Shown here in pieces: positions 1-6,429 of a DNA stretch of 7,383 nucleotides. Both the position numbers and the translations under genes were made by a program. The notes below the pieces were generated by a model. The model ran no database searches. It was not told the DNA's origin and saw only the letters and a program-made list of their open reading frames with translations. The first letter of the stretch is position 1. The number at the start of each line of letters is the position of its first letter. Source of the DNA: Bdellovibrionales bacterium (GTDB lineage Bacteria; Bdellovibrionota_G; JALEGL01; JAGRAY01); contig JAGRAY010000083.1 in NCBI GenBank assembly GCA_020434375.1, positions 1-7,383 of the forward strand, given 5' to 3'.

Positions 1-146
1 CCGTTTGTTCCTCCAACAACCACAATTTTCATTTTTTGGTCAACATTGCCGATCAATGATAGAGCCTTTTTTGTAGAATCAAGGCCTGGTCTTACAATGT
101 TTTCACTTAGGTCATTGAGATATCGAATGCACTCTTCGTAATTCAT
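1..146 (-). CDS. folC: FolC N-terminus (folylpolyglutamate/dihydrofolate synthase), cut by window edge
   Basis: The first 48 codons of a minus-strand gene are visible, starting at ATG 144-146 and running off the left edge. The peptide begins MNYEECIRYLNDL and reaches IVVVGGTN followed by the first two bases of a Gly codon. This matches the usual FolC start: a Y-E-x-x-x-x-Y-L helix, a P-G-L turn, then a beta strand into the ATP-binding loop GTNGKGS, of which only GTNG can be inferred here. FolC ligates glutamate to dihydropteroate and/or folates in the cytoplasm. It begins 6 nt after the stop of the sensor kinase, so it is very probably co-transcribed with it. There is no strong Shine-Dalgarno sequence, only a GAG 6 nt before the ATG. 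In many bacteria folC sits next to accD; here it lies one gene away from accA. A Mur ligase would share the P-loop, but the N-terminal helix pattern favours FolC. Confidence 0.85.
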   Translation of the reverse strand, partial: MNYEECIRYLNDLSENIVRPGLDSTKKALSLIGNVDQKMKIVVVGGTN

Positions 147-152
147 TAGTAC

Positions 153-1682
153 TCAAACGGGCAAGCGAATCGTAAACGTTGTTCCTACTTCTTTTTTGCT
201 CTCGCAAGTTAATACTCCATTTAATTCACGAATGATTTCGTTGGTTATTGCTAAGCCCAGGCCCGTGCCCTTGTCTTTAGTGGTAAAAAAAGGTTCAAAT
301 ATTTTTTGTTGATTTTCCTCTGGAATGCCAGTGCCTTTGTCCCAAACCGAAATAATAACTTGATCGTCATCACGTCTAGCGTTTACGCCCCAATGGCCAT
401 CTGAGCCTACTACTTCGATCGCATTTCGACACAGATTAATCAACGCTTGTTCAAGGCCCGTCGGGTTCATTTTTAAACGAGGTAAGTTGTCTGATATATC
501 AAATTCACAAGAAATGTTTTGTTTTTGACACTCCGGTTCAAAAAGAACCTTAAGGTGGGTAAGGATCTTTCCAACATCGATTTCTATGGTCTCACCTTTT
601 GGCGTTCTAGCCATATCAAGGTATTGAATTGAAATTCTATTCAGACGGTCAATTTCTGTTGATACGGCGTTTATCAATGATTTTAGCTTTTTGTCTGTAA
701 TCGCTTCCTCTAGAAGTTCGATGTTTAAGCTTAGTGCATTAAGAGGGTTTCTAATTTCGTGGCTGATACGTGAAGCCATTTGGCCAATTACGGCCATTTT
801 TTGTGATTCTACTAATTGCTTCTGTTGAGATCGCAAAATAAAGTCACGCTCTTGAATAGATTCGGCCATTTTGTTGAACTCCCTTGATAAATCTCCCACT
901 TCATCTTGAGACACAATGGGAACACGCATATCTAAATGACCTTCGGCAATTTCCTTTGCCGTTTCCTTTAAATTTTGAAGAGGACGAAGCGCCAATATTG
1001 AAACTAATCCGATAACAATTGCAATAATGAATGTAATTAACGAAAGAATAGCAATGATAAATACGGCTTTTCTTTCATTGCGTACAATTTCTTGAATACT
1101 ACGTTTTGTTAGGTCATTGACCCGAGTGGACAGGAAGTTCAAATGAGATTTAACATTTCGTTTCTTTTCTAGGAGTAAATCTTTTTTGTTTTCCGCACTC
1201 TTAACGTTGTTTTGTCTTAACTCTGTGACAATGTCCCCAATGACAACGACATACTGATCATGGTGCTTAATAAGTTGTTCGATAATCTTTTCCAGGCGAT
1301 TTATGGGTAGTTTGAGAAGGTCTAAGTTTTGTTGATTAAGAGATATCTTTGCATCGGCAATCGCTCGAGAAAGACTTTGATTAAATATTCTCGGATTTAG
1401 ATTTTCAATGGCATTGACGAACGCTCTGTTTTGGAAATTACGTTGAATATCGTCAAAGTCAAAGTCAGAGTCTAAGTGGTACAGAGAAGAAATGCTGCTT
1501 ATTCGATTACTCAATGGAAAAAATGCCAGTTGAATCAAATTTAACTCAGAAGCAATATTTTTAAATTGGGTAAAACCAGTCAATAGAATTGAAAAAAACA
1601 AAAAGACTAACACCCCATAGGCAGTAAGTATCTTTGTTCGTATGGAGATAGGCTGAATTTTAAGCTTCTTCAGAAAATACAC
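153..1682 (-). CDS. Membrane sensor histidine kinase (HAMP-HisKA-HATPase), orphan
   Basis: This 509-residue protein has transmembrane helix 1 at about 18-38, a mostly helical extracytoplasmic region at about 39-205 with no recognisable named sensor fold, and helix 2 at about 206-232. A HAMP domain follows (about 230-282, with R-P-L and D-E-V-G-D-L), then HisKA with the H-box ISHEIRNPLNAL (phospho-acceptor His308). The HATPase domain has N-box Asn416/Asn420, G1 box DKGTG at 448-452, F-box FEPFF at 462-466 and G2 box GTGLG at 472-476. All catalytic boxes are intact and there is no receiver domain, so it should autophosphorylate and pass phosphate to a regulator elsewhere; none is in the window. 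The H-box resembles NtrB/AtoS-type kinases. The start is GTG 1680-1682. No other ATG, GTG or TTG lies between the upstream in-frame stop and codon 25, which falls inside helix 1. The first 23 nt overlap accA and no clear ribosome site is visible, so translation may depend on accA. The sensed signal is unknown. Confidence 0.93.
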   Translation of the reverse strand: MYFLKKLKIQPISIRTKILTAYGVLVFLFFSILLTGFTQFKNIASELNLIQLAFFPLSNRISSISSLYHLDSDFDFDDIQRNFQNRAFVNAIENLNPRIFNQSLSRAIADAKISLNQQNLDLLKLPINRLEKIIEQLIKHHDQYVVVIGDIVTELRQNNVKSAENKKDLLLEKKRNVKSHLNFLSTRVNDLTKRSIQEIVRNERKAVFIIAILSLITFIIAIVIGLVSILALRPLQNLKETAKEIAEGHLDMRVPIVSQDEVGDLSREFNKMAESIQERDFILRSQQKQLVESQKMAVIGQMASRISHEIRNPLNALSLNIELLEEAITDKKLKSLINAVSTEIDRLNRISIQYLDMARTPKGETIEIDVGKILTHLKVLFEPECQKQNISCEFDISDNLPRLKMNPTGLEQALINLCRNAIEVVGSDGHWGVNARRDDDQVIISVWDKGTGIPEENQQKIFEPFFTTKDKGTGLGLAITNEIIRELNGVLTCESKKEVGTTFTIRLPV

Positions 1683-2619
1683 CCATGGTTCTATATTTGT
1701 CGTAACGTTGTTTAGTTAAGTCGGCTGTGTTCATTTGGGATAGTTGATTGAGATGTTTCTTGATTGCTTTTGCGACTTCTTCCGAAGTCGCTTTAAAGTT
1801 TCGATGAGCTCCGCCAAGCGGCTCAGGTATCACTTCATCTGCTATGCCCAGTTCTCGAATTTCAGGAGCAGTCATTTTTAGACTTTTTGCAGCTGCTTCT
1901 GCTTTGCCGGAGTCTCGCCAAAGAATAGCAGCACATGATTCAGGCGAAATCACTGAATACACCGCATTTTCTAACATCAAAACACGATTGGCTACACCAA
2001 TAGCTAATGCTCCCCCTGAACCCCCTTCTCCAATAACCACTGAAATAATAGGAACTTCAAAAAGTGACATAATCATGATGTTTTTTGCAATGGCCTCAGA
2101 TTGACCACGTTCTTCGGCTCCTACACCAGGGTATGCACCAGGCGTATCAATAAAAGTAATAATGGGAATTTTGTGGCGATCTGCTGTGCACATTAGACGC
2201 AAAGCTTTTCGATAACCTTCTGGTCTAGGCATTCCGAAGTTGCGATGGACTTTTTCCTTGGTCGAGCGTCCTTTTTGATGGCCGATTAGAAGAACAGGTT
2301 TGTTATCAAAACTTGCAAACCCACCCACAATAGCTGGGTCATCTGCATAGTTGCGATCTCCATGAAGCTCAATGAAGTCTTCGAAGATACTTTGAAAGTA
2401 ATCAAGTGAGTAAGGTCGATTCATATGGCGTGACAGTTGAACGCGTTGCCAGGGCGAAAGCGAAGAAAATATCTCATTAACAAGCTTTTCAACCTTTCGT
2501 TCAAGTCTTAAAATTTCATTTTGGATATCAACGCTTTCTTCCTTCGAGAACGCGCGAAGCTCAGATATTTTTTGTTCTAATTCTACGATGGGTTTTTCAA
2601 ATTCGAGGTAAAATTTCAT
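1660..2619 (-). CDS. accA: Acetyl-CoA carboxylase carboxyltransferase subunit alpha
   Basis: AccA pairs with AccD to form the carboxyltransferase that moves CO2 from carboxybiotin (on AccB) to acetyl-CoA, giving malonyl-CoA for fatty-acid synthesis in the cytoplasm. The 319-residue protein has the full family length. It starts with the typical F-L-E-F-E-K-P-like N-terminus (YLEFEKPI, 4-11) and a coiled-coil stretch to about 50. Then come SPWQRVQLSRH (55-65), IGHQKGR (112-118), RNFGMPRPEGYRKALRLM (126-143), TFIDTPGAYPG (155-165), AEERGQSEAIA (168-178), IGEGGSGGALAIG (196-208), the oxyanion-hole region, and EPLGGAHR (266-273). A small departure is SPESCAAILW, where Gly is commoner than Ser at 228. 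The ATG overlaps the miaA stop as ATGA, which fixes the start and suggests translational coupling. The 3' end overlaps the kinase gene. No accD or biotin carboxylase gene is in the window. Confidence 0.98.
   Translation of the reverse strand: MKFYLEFEKPIVELEQKISELRAFSKEESVDIQNEILRLERKVEKLVNEIFSSLSPWQRVQLSRHMNRPYSLDYFQSIFEDFIELHGDRNYADDPAIVGGFASFDNKPVLLIGHQKGRSTKEKVHRNFGMPRPEGYRKALRLMCTADRHKIPIITFIDTPGAYPGVGAEERGQSEAIAKNIMIMSLFEVPIISVVIGEGGSGGALAIGVANRVLMLENAVYSVISPESCAAILWRDSGKAEAAAKSLKMTAPEIRELGIADEVIPEPLGGAHRNFKATSEEVAKAIKKHLNQLSQMNTADLTKQRYDKYRTMGVFSEEA
2616..2619 (-). other. miaA stop / accA start overlap (ATGA)
   Basis: The miaA TGA and the accA ATG overlap as ATGA on the minus strand. 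No strong ribosome site precedes accA, so coupled re-initiation is likely. Confidence 0.85.
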
Positions 2620-3506
2620 GACGTAAAATAAATCTTTCTTAAATAGTTCGAAAGGTGCGTTTCAATAACATCGGGTTGTAGCACAGTGGTTTCACTTTGA
2701 TTCTTAAACCACGTTGTTTGACGTTTTGCATAATTTCGACTTTTTTGTTGTACTAGTTCTACCATTCTTTCCTTAGATATCTTTCCGCTCAAGAATAGCA
2801 AAGATTCGCGATAACCTATAGCTTTCATAAGACGCAAACGGCTCTCCGGATAGCTAGCTAGGATCGTCTCTGTTTCATGTATTAATCCCGTTTCTAACAT
2901 GTGCAAAACCCTTTTGTTAATCCTATTATATAGAACTTGACGATCATAATGAGGCATAAACATTTTGATTGCTACTTGGGGCGTTGCGGATTGTGTTTGA
3001 CTCCATACAACGGAAGGTACAAAGCCTTGTTCAATAAGATCTGCGGCACGAGAAATTCGATAGATGTCATTGGGATGAATAGTTTGAGCCAGCTTAGGAT
3101 CCTTGTTTGAGATCAAAGACCACGCATCTTCATTGGATCGATGATTTGTATTAACTGGAATATCTGACCTTGGTGGATTAGTGATTGCTTTAAAATAAAA
3201 ACCAGCTCCGCCAACTAAAAGAGGAATATGATTTCGGCTCTTGATTTCTTTTATACAGTTTAAGGACTCCTTGGCATACCATGCTGCACTTATAGGTTCA
3301 TTCGGATTGAGCACATCTATCATGTGATGAGGAGTCGTCTGCAACTGTTCACGAGTAGGTTTTGCGGAGCCAATATCAAGCCCCTTGAAGACCTGAAGGC
3401 TGTCAATGCTCACGATTTCTATGGGAAAATGTTTGGCAAGACGAATGGATAAATCAGTCTTTCCTGATCCGGTTGGTCCAACCAATGCAAAAACAGTATC
3501 AATCAC
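2616..3506 (-). CDS. miaA: tRNA dimethylallyltransferase MiaA
   Basis: MiaA transfers a dimethylallyl group from DMAPP to N6 of A37 in tRNAs reading UNN codons, the first step towards ms2i6A. With a GTG start at 3504-3506 the protein has 296 residues, normal for the family. It opens directly with the P-loop strand (FALVGPTGSGKT, loop 10-17). It keeps the catalytic Asp35 (SIDSLQV), the Arg189 aligned with E. coli Arg223 (DRQVLYNRI), the IHPNDIYRISRA segment, KAIGYRE and the C-terminal RNYAKRQTTWF motif. The frame is open further upstream to an ATG at 3575, but those 23 extra residues lie inside mutL and look nothing like MiaA. The GTG shares four bases with the mutL stop (GTGA), which supports it. 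Oddities are GSAKP for GTAKP, F for Y in DSLQVFKG, and Ala101 in GGAGFY where the family usually has GGTGLY. The mutL-miaA pair is a widely conserved neighbourhood. Confidence 0.95.
   Translation of the reverse strand: MIDTVFALVGPTGSGKTDLSIRLAKHFPIEIVSIDSLQVFKGLDIGSAKPTREQLQTTPHHMIDVLNPNEPISAAWYAKESLNCIKEIKSRNHIPLLVGGAGFYFKAITNPPRSDIPVNTNHRSNEDAWSLISNKDPKLAQTIHPNDIYRISRAADLIEQGFVPSVVWSQTQSATPQVAIKMFMPHYDRQVLYNRINKRVLHMLETGLIHETETILASYPESRLRLMKAIGYRESLLFLSGKISKERMVELVQQKSRNYAKRQTTWFKNQSETTVLQPDVIETHLSNYLRKIYFTS
3503..3506 (-). other. mutL stop / miaA start overlap (GTGA)
   Basis: The mutL TGA and the miaA GTG share bases, reading GTGA on the minus strand. Such overlaps allow a terminating ribosome to restart, and here they decide the miaA start. 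Confidence 0.75.
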
Positions 3507-5227
3507 TTGCGATAAAAAAGCTTTTCCAAATCGAAGATCGAATATTGTACATAGGTTGGTCTTCCGTGTGGACAATATGAAGACAATCTTGTTTTCTGCA
3601 TGTCAGTTAGAAGACGATCAATTTCACTTTGGGTTAAAGTGTCATGAGCGCGAATAGCAGAATGACAAGCCATGCGACTTAATAAGTCATCTTGAAGGTC
3701 ATCCCATGAAGTATTAGGCTGAGAAACCATTTTGTCATGTAAGAGATCCATAAGAATTAATTTTGGATATTTGTTCCCAATACAAGAAGGGACCATTCGA
3801 ATAAGGTAAGTGTGGTGGCCAAACGTTTCAATTTCAAACCCGATAGCAAGAAGAGTGCTGTATATTTGTTTTAGTATTGCATCTTCTTTCGGAGTCAATT
3901 CTAAAACCTTTGGTATCAAGCAATGCTGAGCCAAACGGGTATCCGATGGTCGATTCTTAAATTGCTCAAATAAAATACGTTCGTGGGCAGCATGCTGATC
4001 TACGATAAATAAGTTTTTTGAATCCGAGAAAATAAGATAGGTGTGATCAATATGCCCGAGATATTTCATGGGGTAAGACAAGTCTTTTTCTAGATTGGCT
4101 TCGTAGGGCGCTTTGTGGTCATGAAAGACCTGATTTGAGGTATCCATGAAGATGTTCGAAACACTAGATTGAGTCATTGGAGAACTAGTATTGCCTAGCG
4201 AGACTTGGTATGTGGTCGATGGGATTGAAGCTGATGGTTCCAAAGAACGTTGAATCGCACCTGCAACGAGACGATAAATATCTTGAGAACGCCGAAAACG
4301 AACTTCGCTTTTACGAGGATGAATATTAACATCGACCTCGAAGGCTGGCATATTGAGTGAAATGAGCGCAAAAGGATATCGTTTTTCCATGAGTGCCGTT
4401 CGATAGCCTTCCATGATCGCACTGTGAATTGTTTTGTCCTGGACGGGACGACCATTGACAAAGATCCATAAAGCTTGGGATCGCGCATAATGTAGTGATT
4501 GGTCTGAAATATAACCAGTGACGCTCATTTCATTTTGGGTGTGTTCTATGGCCAAAAGATGAGAGGCTATTTCTCGACCATAAACATCGTGAATACGGGT
4601 TTTGAGCGACTTGACAGGCTTTAAACTAAATACAGAGGAGCTGTCTGCTGTAAAATCCCAAGCAATCTCAGGATGGGTCAGCGAAGCTCTCTGCAAAACG
4701 CGTTCAATGTGTTGTTTTTCCGTTGACGGTGCCTTTAGAAATTTTTTTCTCGCGGGAACATTCAAGAACAGTGACGTTACGGTTACCGTGGTTCCAAAAG
4801 GCAGGGCACATGGTTTTTGGGCAACAATATCGCCATACTTTGAGACGATTTGCTGGCCAACTTTGTCATTTGCTGTTCTGGAGCGTAGATTCAACTCTGA
4901 TATTGAAGCGATACTGGCTAGCGCTTCTCCTCGAAATCCAAGGGTTACGAGTGTGTCGAGATCTTCGACGTGACCCAATTTAGATGTAGCATGAGGTCGG
5001 ATGGCTAGTTCTAATTGAGCTGAAGAAATTCCGTGGCCATTGTCTTTGACAGTGATTTCGTCAAGACCTCCATTTTGGATGTTTACCTCAATATGTGTTG
5101 CTCTTGCATCGATCGCATTTTCAATGAGTTCTTTTACAATGCACGCGGGCCGCTCAATGACTTCACCAGCCGCGATTTTTAAGATGGTCGCCTGGTCGAG
5201 AGCAAGAATTGGAGCCGGATTTAGCAT
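3503..5227 (-). CDS. mutL: DNA mismatch repair protein MutL, endonuclease type
   Basis: MutL links mismatch recognition by MutS to strand incision. The 574-residue protein has an N-terminal GHKL ATPase (about 1-330) with Glu33 and Asn37 in VKELIENAIDA, DNGHG at 62-66, TSK at 81-83, GFRGEAL at 97-103, LFLNVPARKKFLK at 153-165, FVNGRP at 256-261 and VDVNIHPRKSEVRF at 298-311. A short polar linker (about 330-385) leads to the C-terminal dimerisation/nuclease domain. That domain contains DQHA(X)2E(X)4E (Asp410, Glu416, Glu421), ACHSA (519-523), CPHGRP (552-557) and a terminal FYR. This is the metal-dependent endonuclease set of MutL proteins from bacteria that do not use MutH. QHCLIP (434-439) fits the sliding-clamp-binding motif seen in this domain. 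One departure is RPHATSK where SRHATSK is usual. The start is ATG 5225-5227, 42 nt downstream of the cyclase gene; no strong ribosome site is visible. Confidence 0.97.
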   Translation of the reverse strand: MLNPAPILALDQATILKIAAGEVIERPACIVKELIENAIDARATHIEVNIQNGGLDEITVKDNGHGISSAQLELAIRPHATSKLGHVEDLDTLVTLGFRGEALASIASISELNLRSRTANDKVGQQIVSKYGDIVAQKPCALPFGTTVTVTSLFLNVPARKKFLKAPSTEKQHIERVLQRASLTHPEIAWDFTADSSSVFSLKPVKSLKTRIHDVYGREIASHLLAIEHTQNEMSVTGYISDQSLHYARSQALWIFVNGRPVQDKTIHSAIMEGYRTALMEKRYPFALISLNMPAFEVDVNIHPRKSEVRFRRSQDIYRLVAGAIQRSLEPSASIPSTTYQVSLGNTSSPMTQSSVSNIFMDTSNQVFHDHKAPYEANLEKDLSYPMKYLGHIDHTYLIFSDSKNLFIVDQHAAHERILFEQFKNRPSDTRLAQHCLIPKVLELTPKEDAILKQIYSTLLAIGFEIETFGHHTYLIRMVPSCIGNKYPKLILMDLLHDKMVSQPNTSWDDLQDDLLSRMACHSAIRAHDTLTQSEIDRLLTDMQKTRLSSYCPHGRPTYVQYSIFDLEKLFYRK

Positions 5228-5269
5228 CGAGTTGATAGCTACCTAGCATTACAAAAATTGTCAAAAACG

Positions 5270-6310
5270 CTAGTCTTGGGCAATACGCACGAGATTTCGG
5301 CCTTCGTCTTTGGCCTGATACAGAGCTTGGTCGGCCTTTTCAAGAAGCTTTTTCCATGTTTCGACATTTTTGCTAGCGGAGCAAACACCAAGACTTACGG
5401 TGATTGAGATAGGTGTGCCATCGTAGTTAAACTTTGTTTCTTCAACCATTTGTCGAATTTTTTCTGAGAGAAAAATGACGTCTTTGTGGGGAGTTTCTGG
5501 CAAAAGAATAGCAAACTCCTCGCCCCCAAAACGACTAAACAAATCTTCCTTTCGTAGGTTTTTTGAAATCATTCGACTCAGCGTTTTTAGGATATAGTCG
5601 CCAGCAATATGTCCATAGGTGTTGTTGACACGGTGAAAATGATCCAGATCGAAAAGAATAACCGACAAGTTGCGCTTGTAGCGCTTCGATCGACTAAATT
5701 CCTCGTCGAGTCGGCTAATAAAAAATGACTTATTAAAAGCCAGTGTGAGGCCATCGGTGGTGGCCAGGCGGTAAATATCTTCATAGTATTGATTTTCGAT
5801 GTTTGTTCCTGAAATAAACTTTAAGATGGTATTTCCAATGAGCACTAGGTCACCGTCACGCAAAGTTGACTGCACGACCTTTTTTGTGTTGATGAACGTA
5901 CCGTTGGTAGAGTTGAGATCTTCGACAATAAAGTCCTGACCTTTACGAAAAATTTTAGCATGTTGGCGAGATACGTTTTCACTCAGGATACGAACGTCGG
6001 TATGTTCGCCGCGTCCAATCAGCATCTCTTGTTTTTCAAGGCTGTGACGTTTTCCAAAATCGGATCCGTGAATAATAATGAGACAAGCCTCATTTGAGGT
6101 AACAGCTTGTTTGATTAAATGTTGTGATGACACCACCACCGTTTTTTCGTCAACAATGGTTTCAAATTCTCTAAAACAAAATTTGCACATTCCGTTATCT
6201 ATTTTCCAAGACGGATGTTGGGCTTGAATATAGGTGACTATTTTAGATCCATCATGAATCTTCGGCTGGGTGGTAACAGGTTCTTTTTGGCAGAACGGGC
6301 ACATAATCAT
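5270..6310 (-). CDS. Zinc-ribbon, FHA and GGDEF diguanylate cyclase
   Basis: This 346-residue soluble protein has no membrane segment. Residues 1-50 hold two CxxC pairs (Cys4/Cys7, Cys42/Cys45), a likely zinc ribbon. Residues about 76-165 form an FHA phosphothreonine-binding domain with GRGEHTD at 99-105, SRQH at 114-117 and NSTNGT at 133-138. Residues about 180-346 form a GGDEF domain with metal-binding Asp221 and Asp223 in DLDHF, YGHIAGD at 232-238 and the active-site loop GGEEF at 262-266. Five residues before that loop is RKED (253-256), an intact RxxD inhibitory site. All signs point to an active, feedback-inhibited c-di-GMP synthase. FHA-GGDEF proteins include Bdellovibrio DgcB, which is switched on by phosphorylation. 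A TIVD at 51-54 fits the TxxD ligand type favoured by many FHA domains. The first of two ATGs (M-I-M) is chosen because GGA lies about 11 nt upstream, too far from the second. It is the first gene after the minus-strand promoter. The zinc site is inferred from cysteines only. Confidence 0.93.
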   Translation of the reverse strand: MIMCPFCQKEPVTTQPKIHDGSKIVTYIQAQHPSWKIDNGMCKFCFREFETIVDEKTVVVSSQHLIKQAVTSNEACLIIIHGSDFGKRHSLEKQEMLIGRGEHTDVRILSENVSRQHAKIFRKGQDFIVEDLNSTNGTFINTKKVVQSTLRDGDLVLIGNTILKFISGTNIENQYYEDIYRLATTDGLTLAFNKSFFISRLDEEFSRSKRYKRNLSVILFDLDHFHRVNNTYGHIAGDYILKTLSRMISKNLRKEDLFSRFGGEEFAILLPETPHKDVIFLSEKIRQMVEETKFNYDGTPISITVSLGVCSASKNVETWKKLLEKADQALYQAKDEGRNLVRIAQD

Positions 6311-6357
6311 AAGAAATTTAGTTCCAAGCGATTTTAATAAATAAATGGGTTATTTTT

Positions 6358-6387
6358 TTGTGTAAATATTAATTGTACGGCTAACAT
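6358..6387 (+). promoter_or_regulatory. Weak candidate promoter for dciA
   Basis: On the plus strand TTGTGT (6358-6363) and TAACAT (6382-6387) are 18 nt apart, with three and four matches to consensus. Transcription would start near 6394. An alternative is TTGTCA (6395-6400) with TAGTTT (6418-6423), 17 nt apart, which would put the start at the dciA ATG itself. Neither is strong. The rest of 6311-6429 is AT-rich and holds no gene. Confidence 0.3.
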
Positions 6388-6401
6388 GCAAACCTTGTCA
6401 A
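6372..6401 (-). promoter_or_regulatory. Sigma70-type promoter for the cyclase-mutL-miaA-accA-kinase-folC operon
   Basis: On the minus strand a perfect TTGACA (6396-6401) is followed, after 18 nt, by TACAAT (6372-6377), five of six matches to the -10 consensus. Transcription would start near 6365 and leave a leader of about 55 nt before the cyclase ATG. It is the best promoter match that I found in the intergenic stretches, and it sits upstream of six closely packed genes. The call rests on sequence match only. Confidence 0.7.
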
Positions 6402-6429
6402 TCAATCTGAAGTTGTTTAGTTTGAAGAG

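Noticed and set aside
4602..4973. Plus-strand 123-codon open frame inside mutL
   Set aside because: It is antisense to conserved MutL ATPase sequence and resembles no known protein. Similar antisense frames at 1844-2104, 3406-3657, 4723-4983, 5040-5246 and 6537-6803 (minus, under dciA), and the same-strand shadows at 4195-4488 and 5587-5784, were dropped for the same reason.
5228..5269. Possible mutL promoter starting with TTGACA at 5259-5264
   Set aside because: At 16-18 nt spacing there is no acceptable -10; TAGCTA at 17 nt has only two matches.
6339..6355. AAATAA/TTATTT stem with 5-nt loop and T run on the plus strand, terminator-like
   Set aside because: The stem is only A-T pairs and it lies between divergent genes, where no transcript needs to end.
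6362..6378. Imperfect 17-bp palindrome GTAAATATTAATTGTAC overlapping the -10 region
   Set aside because: Its position suits an operator, but several arm positions mismatch and the AT-rich context makes this likely by chance.
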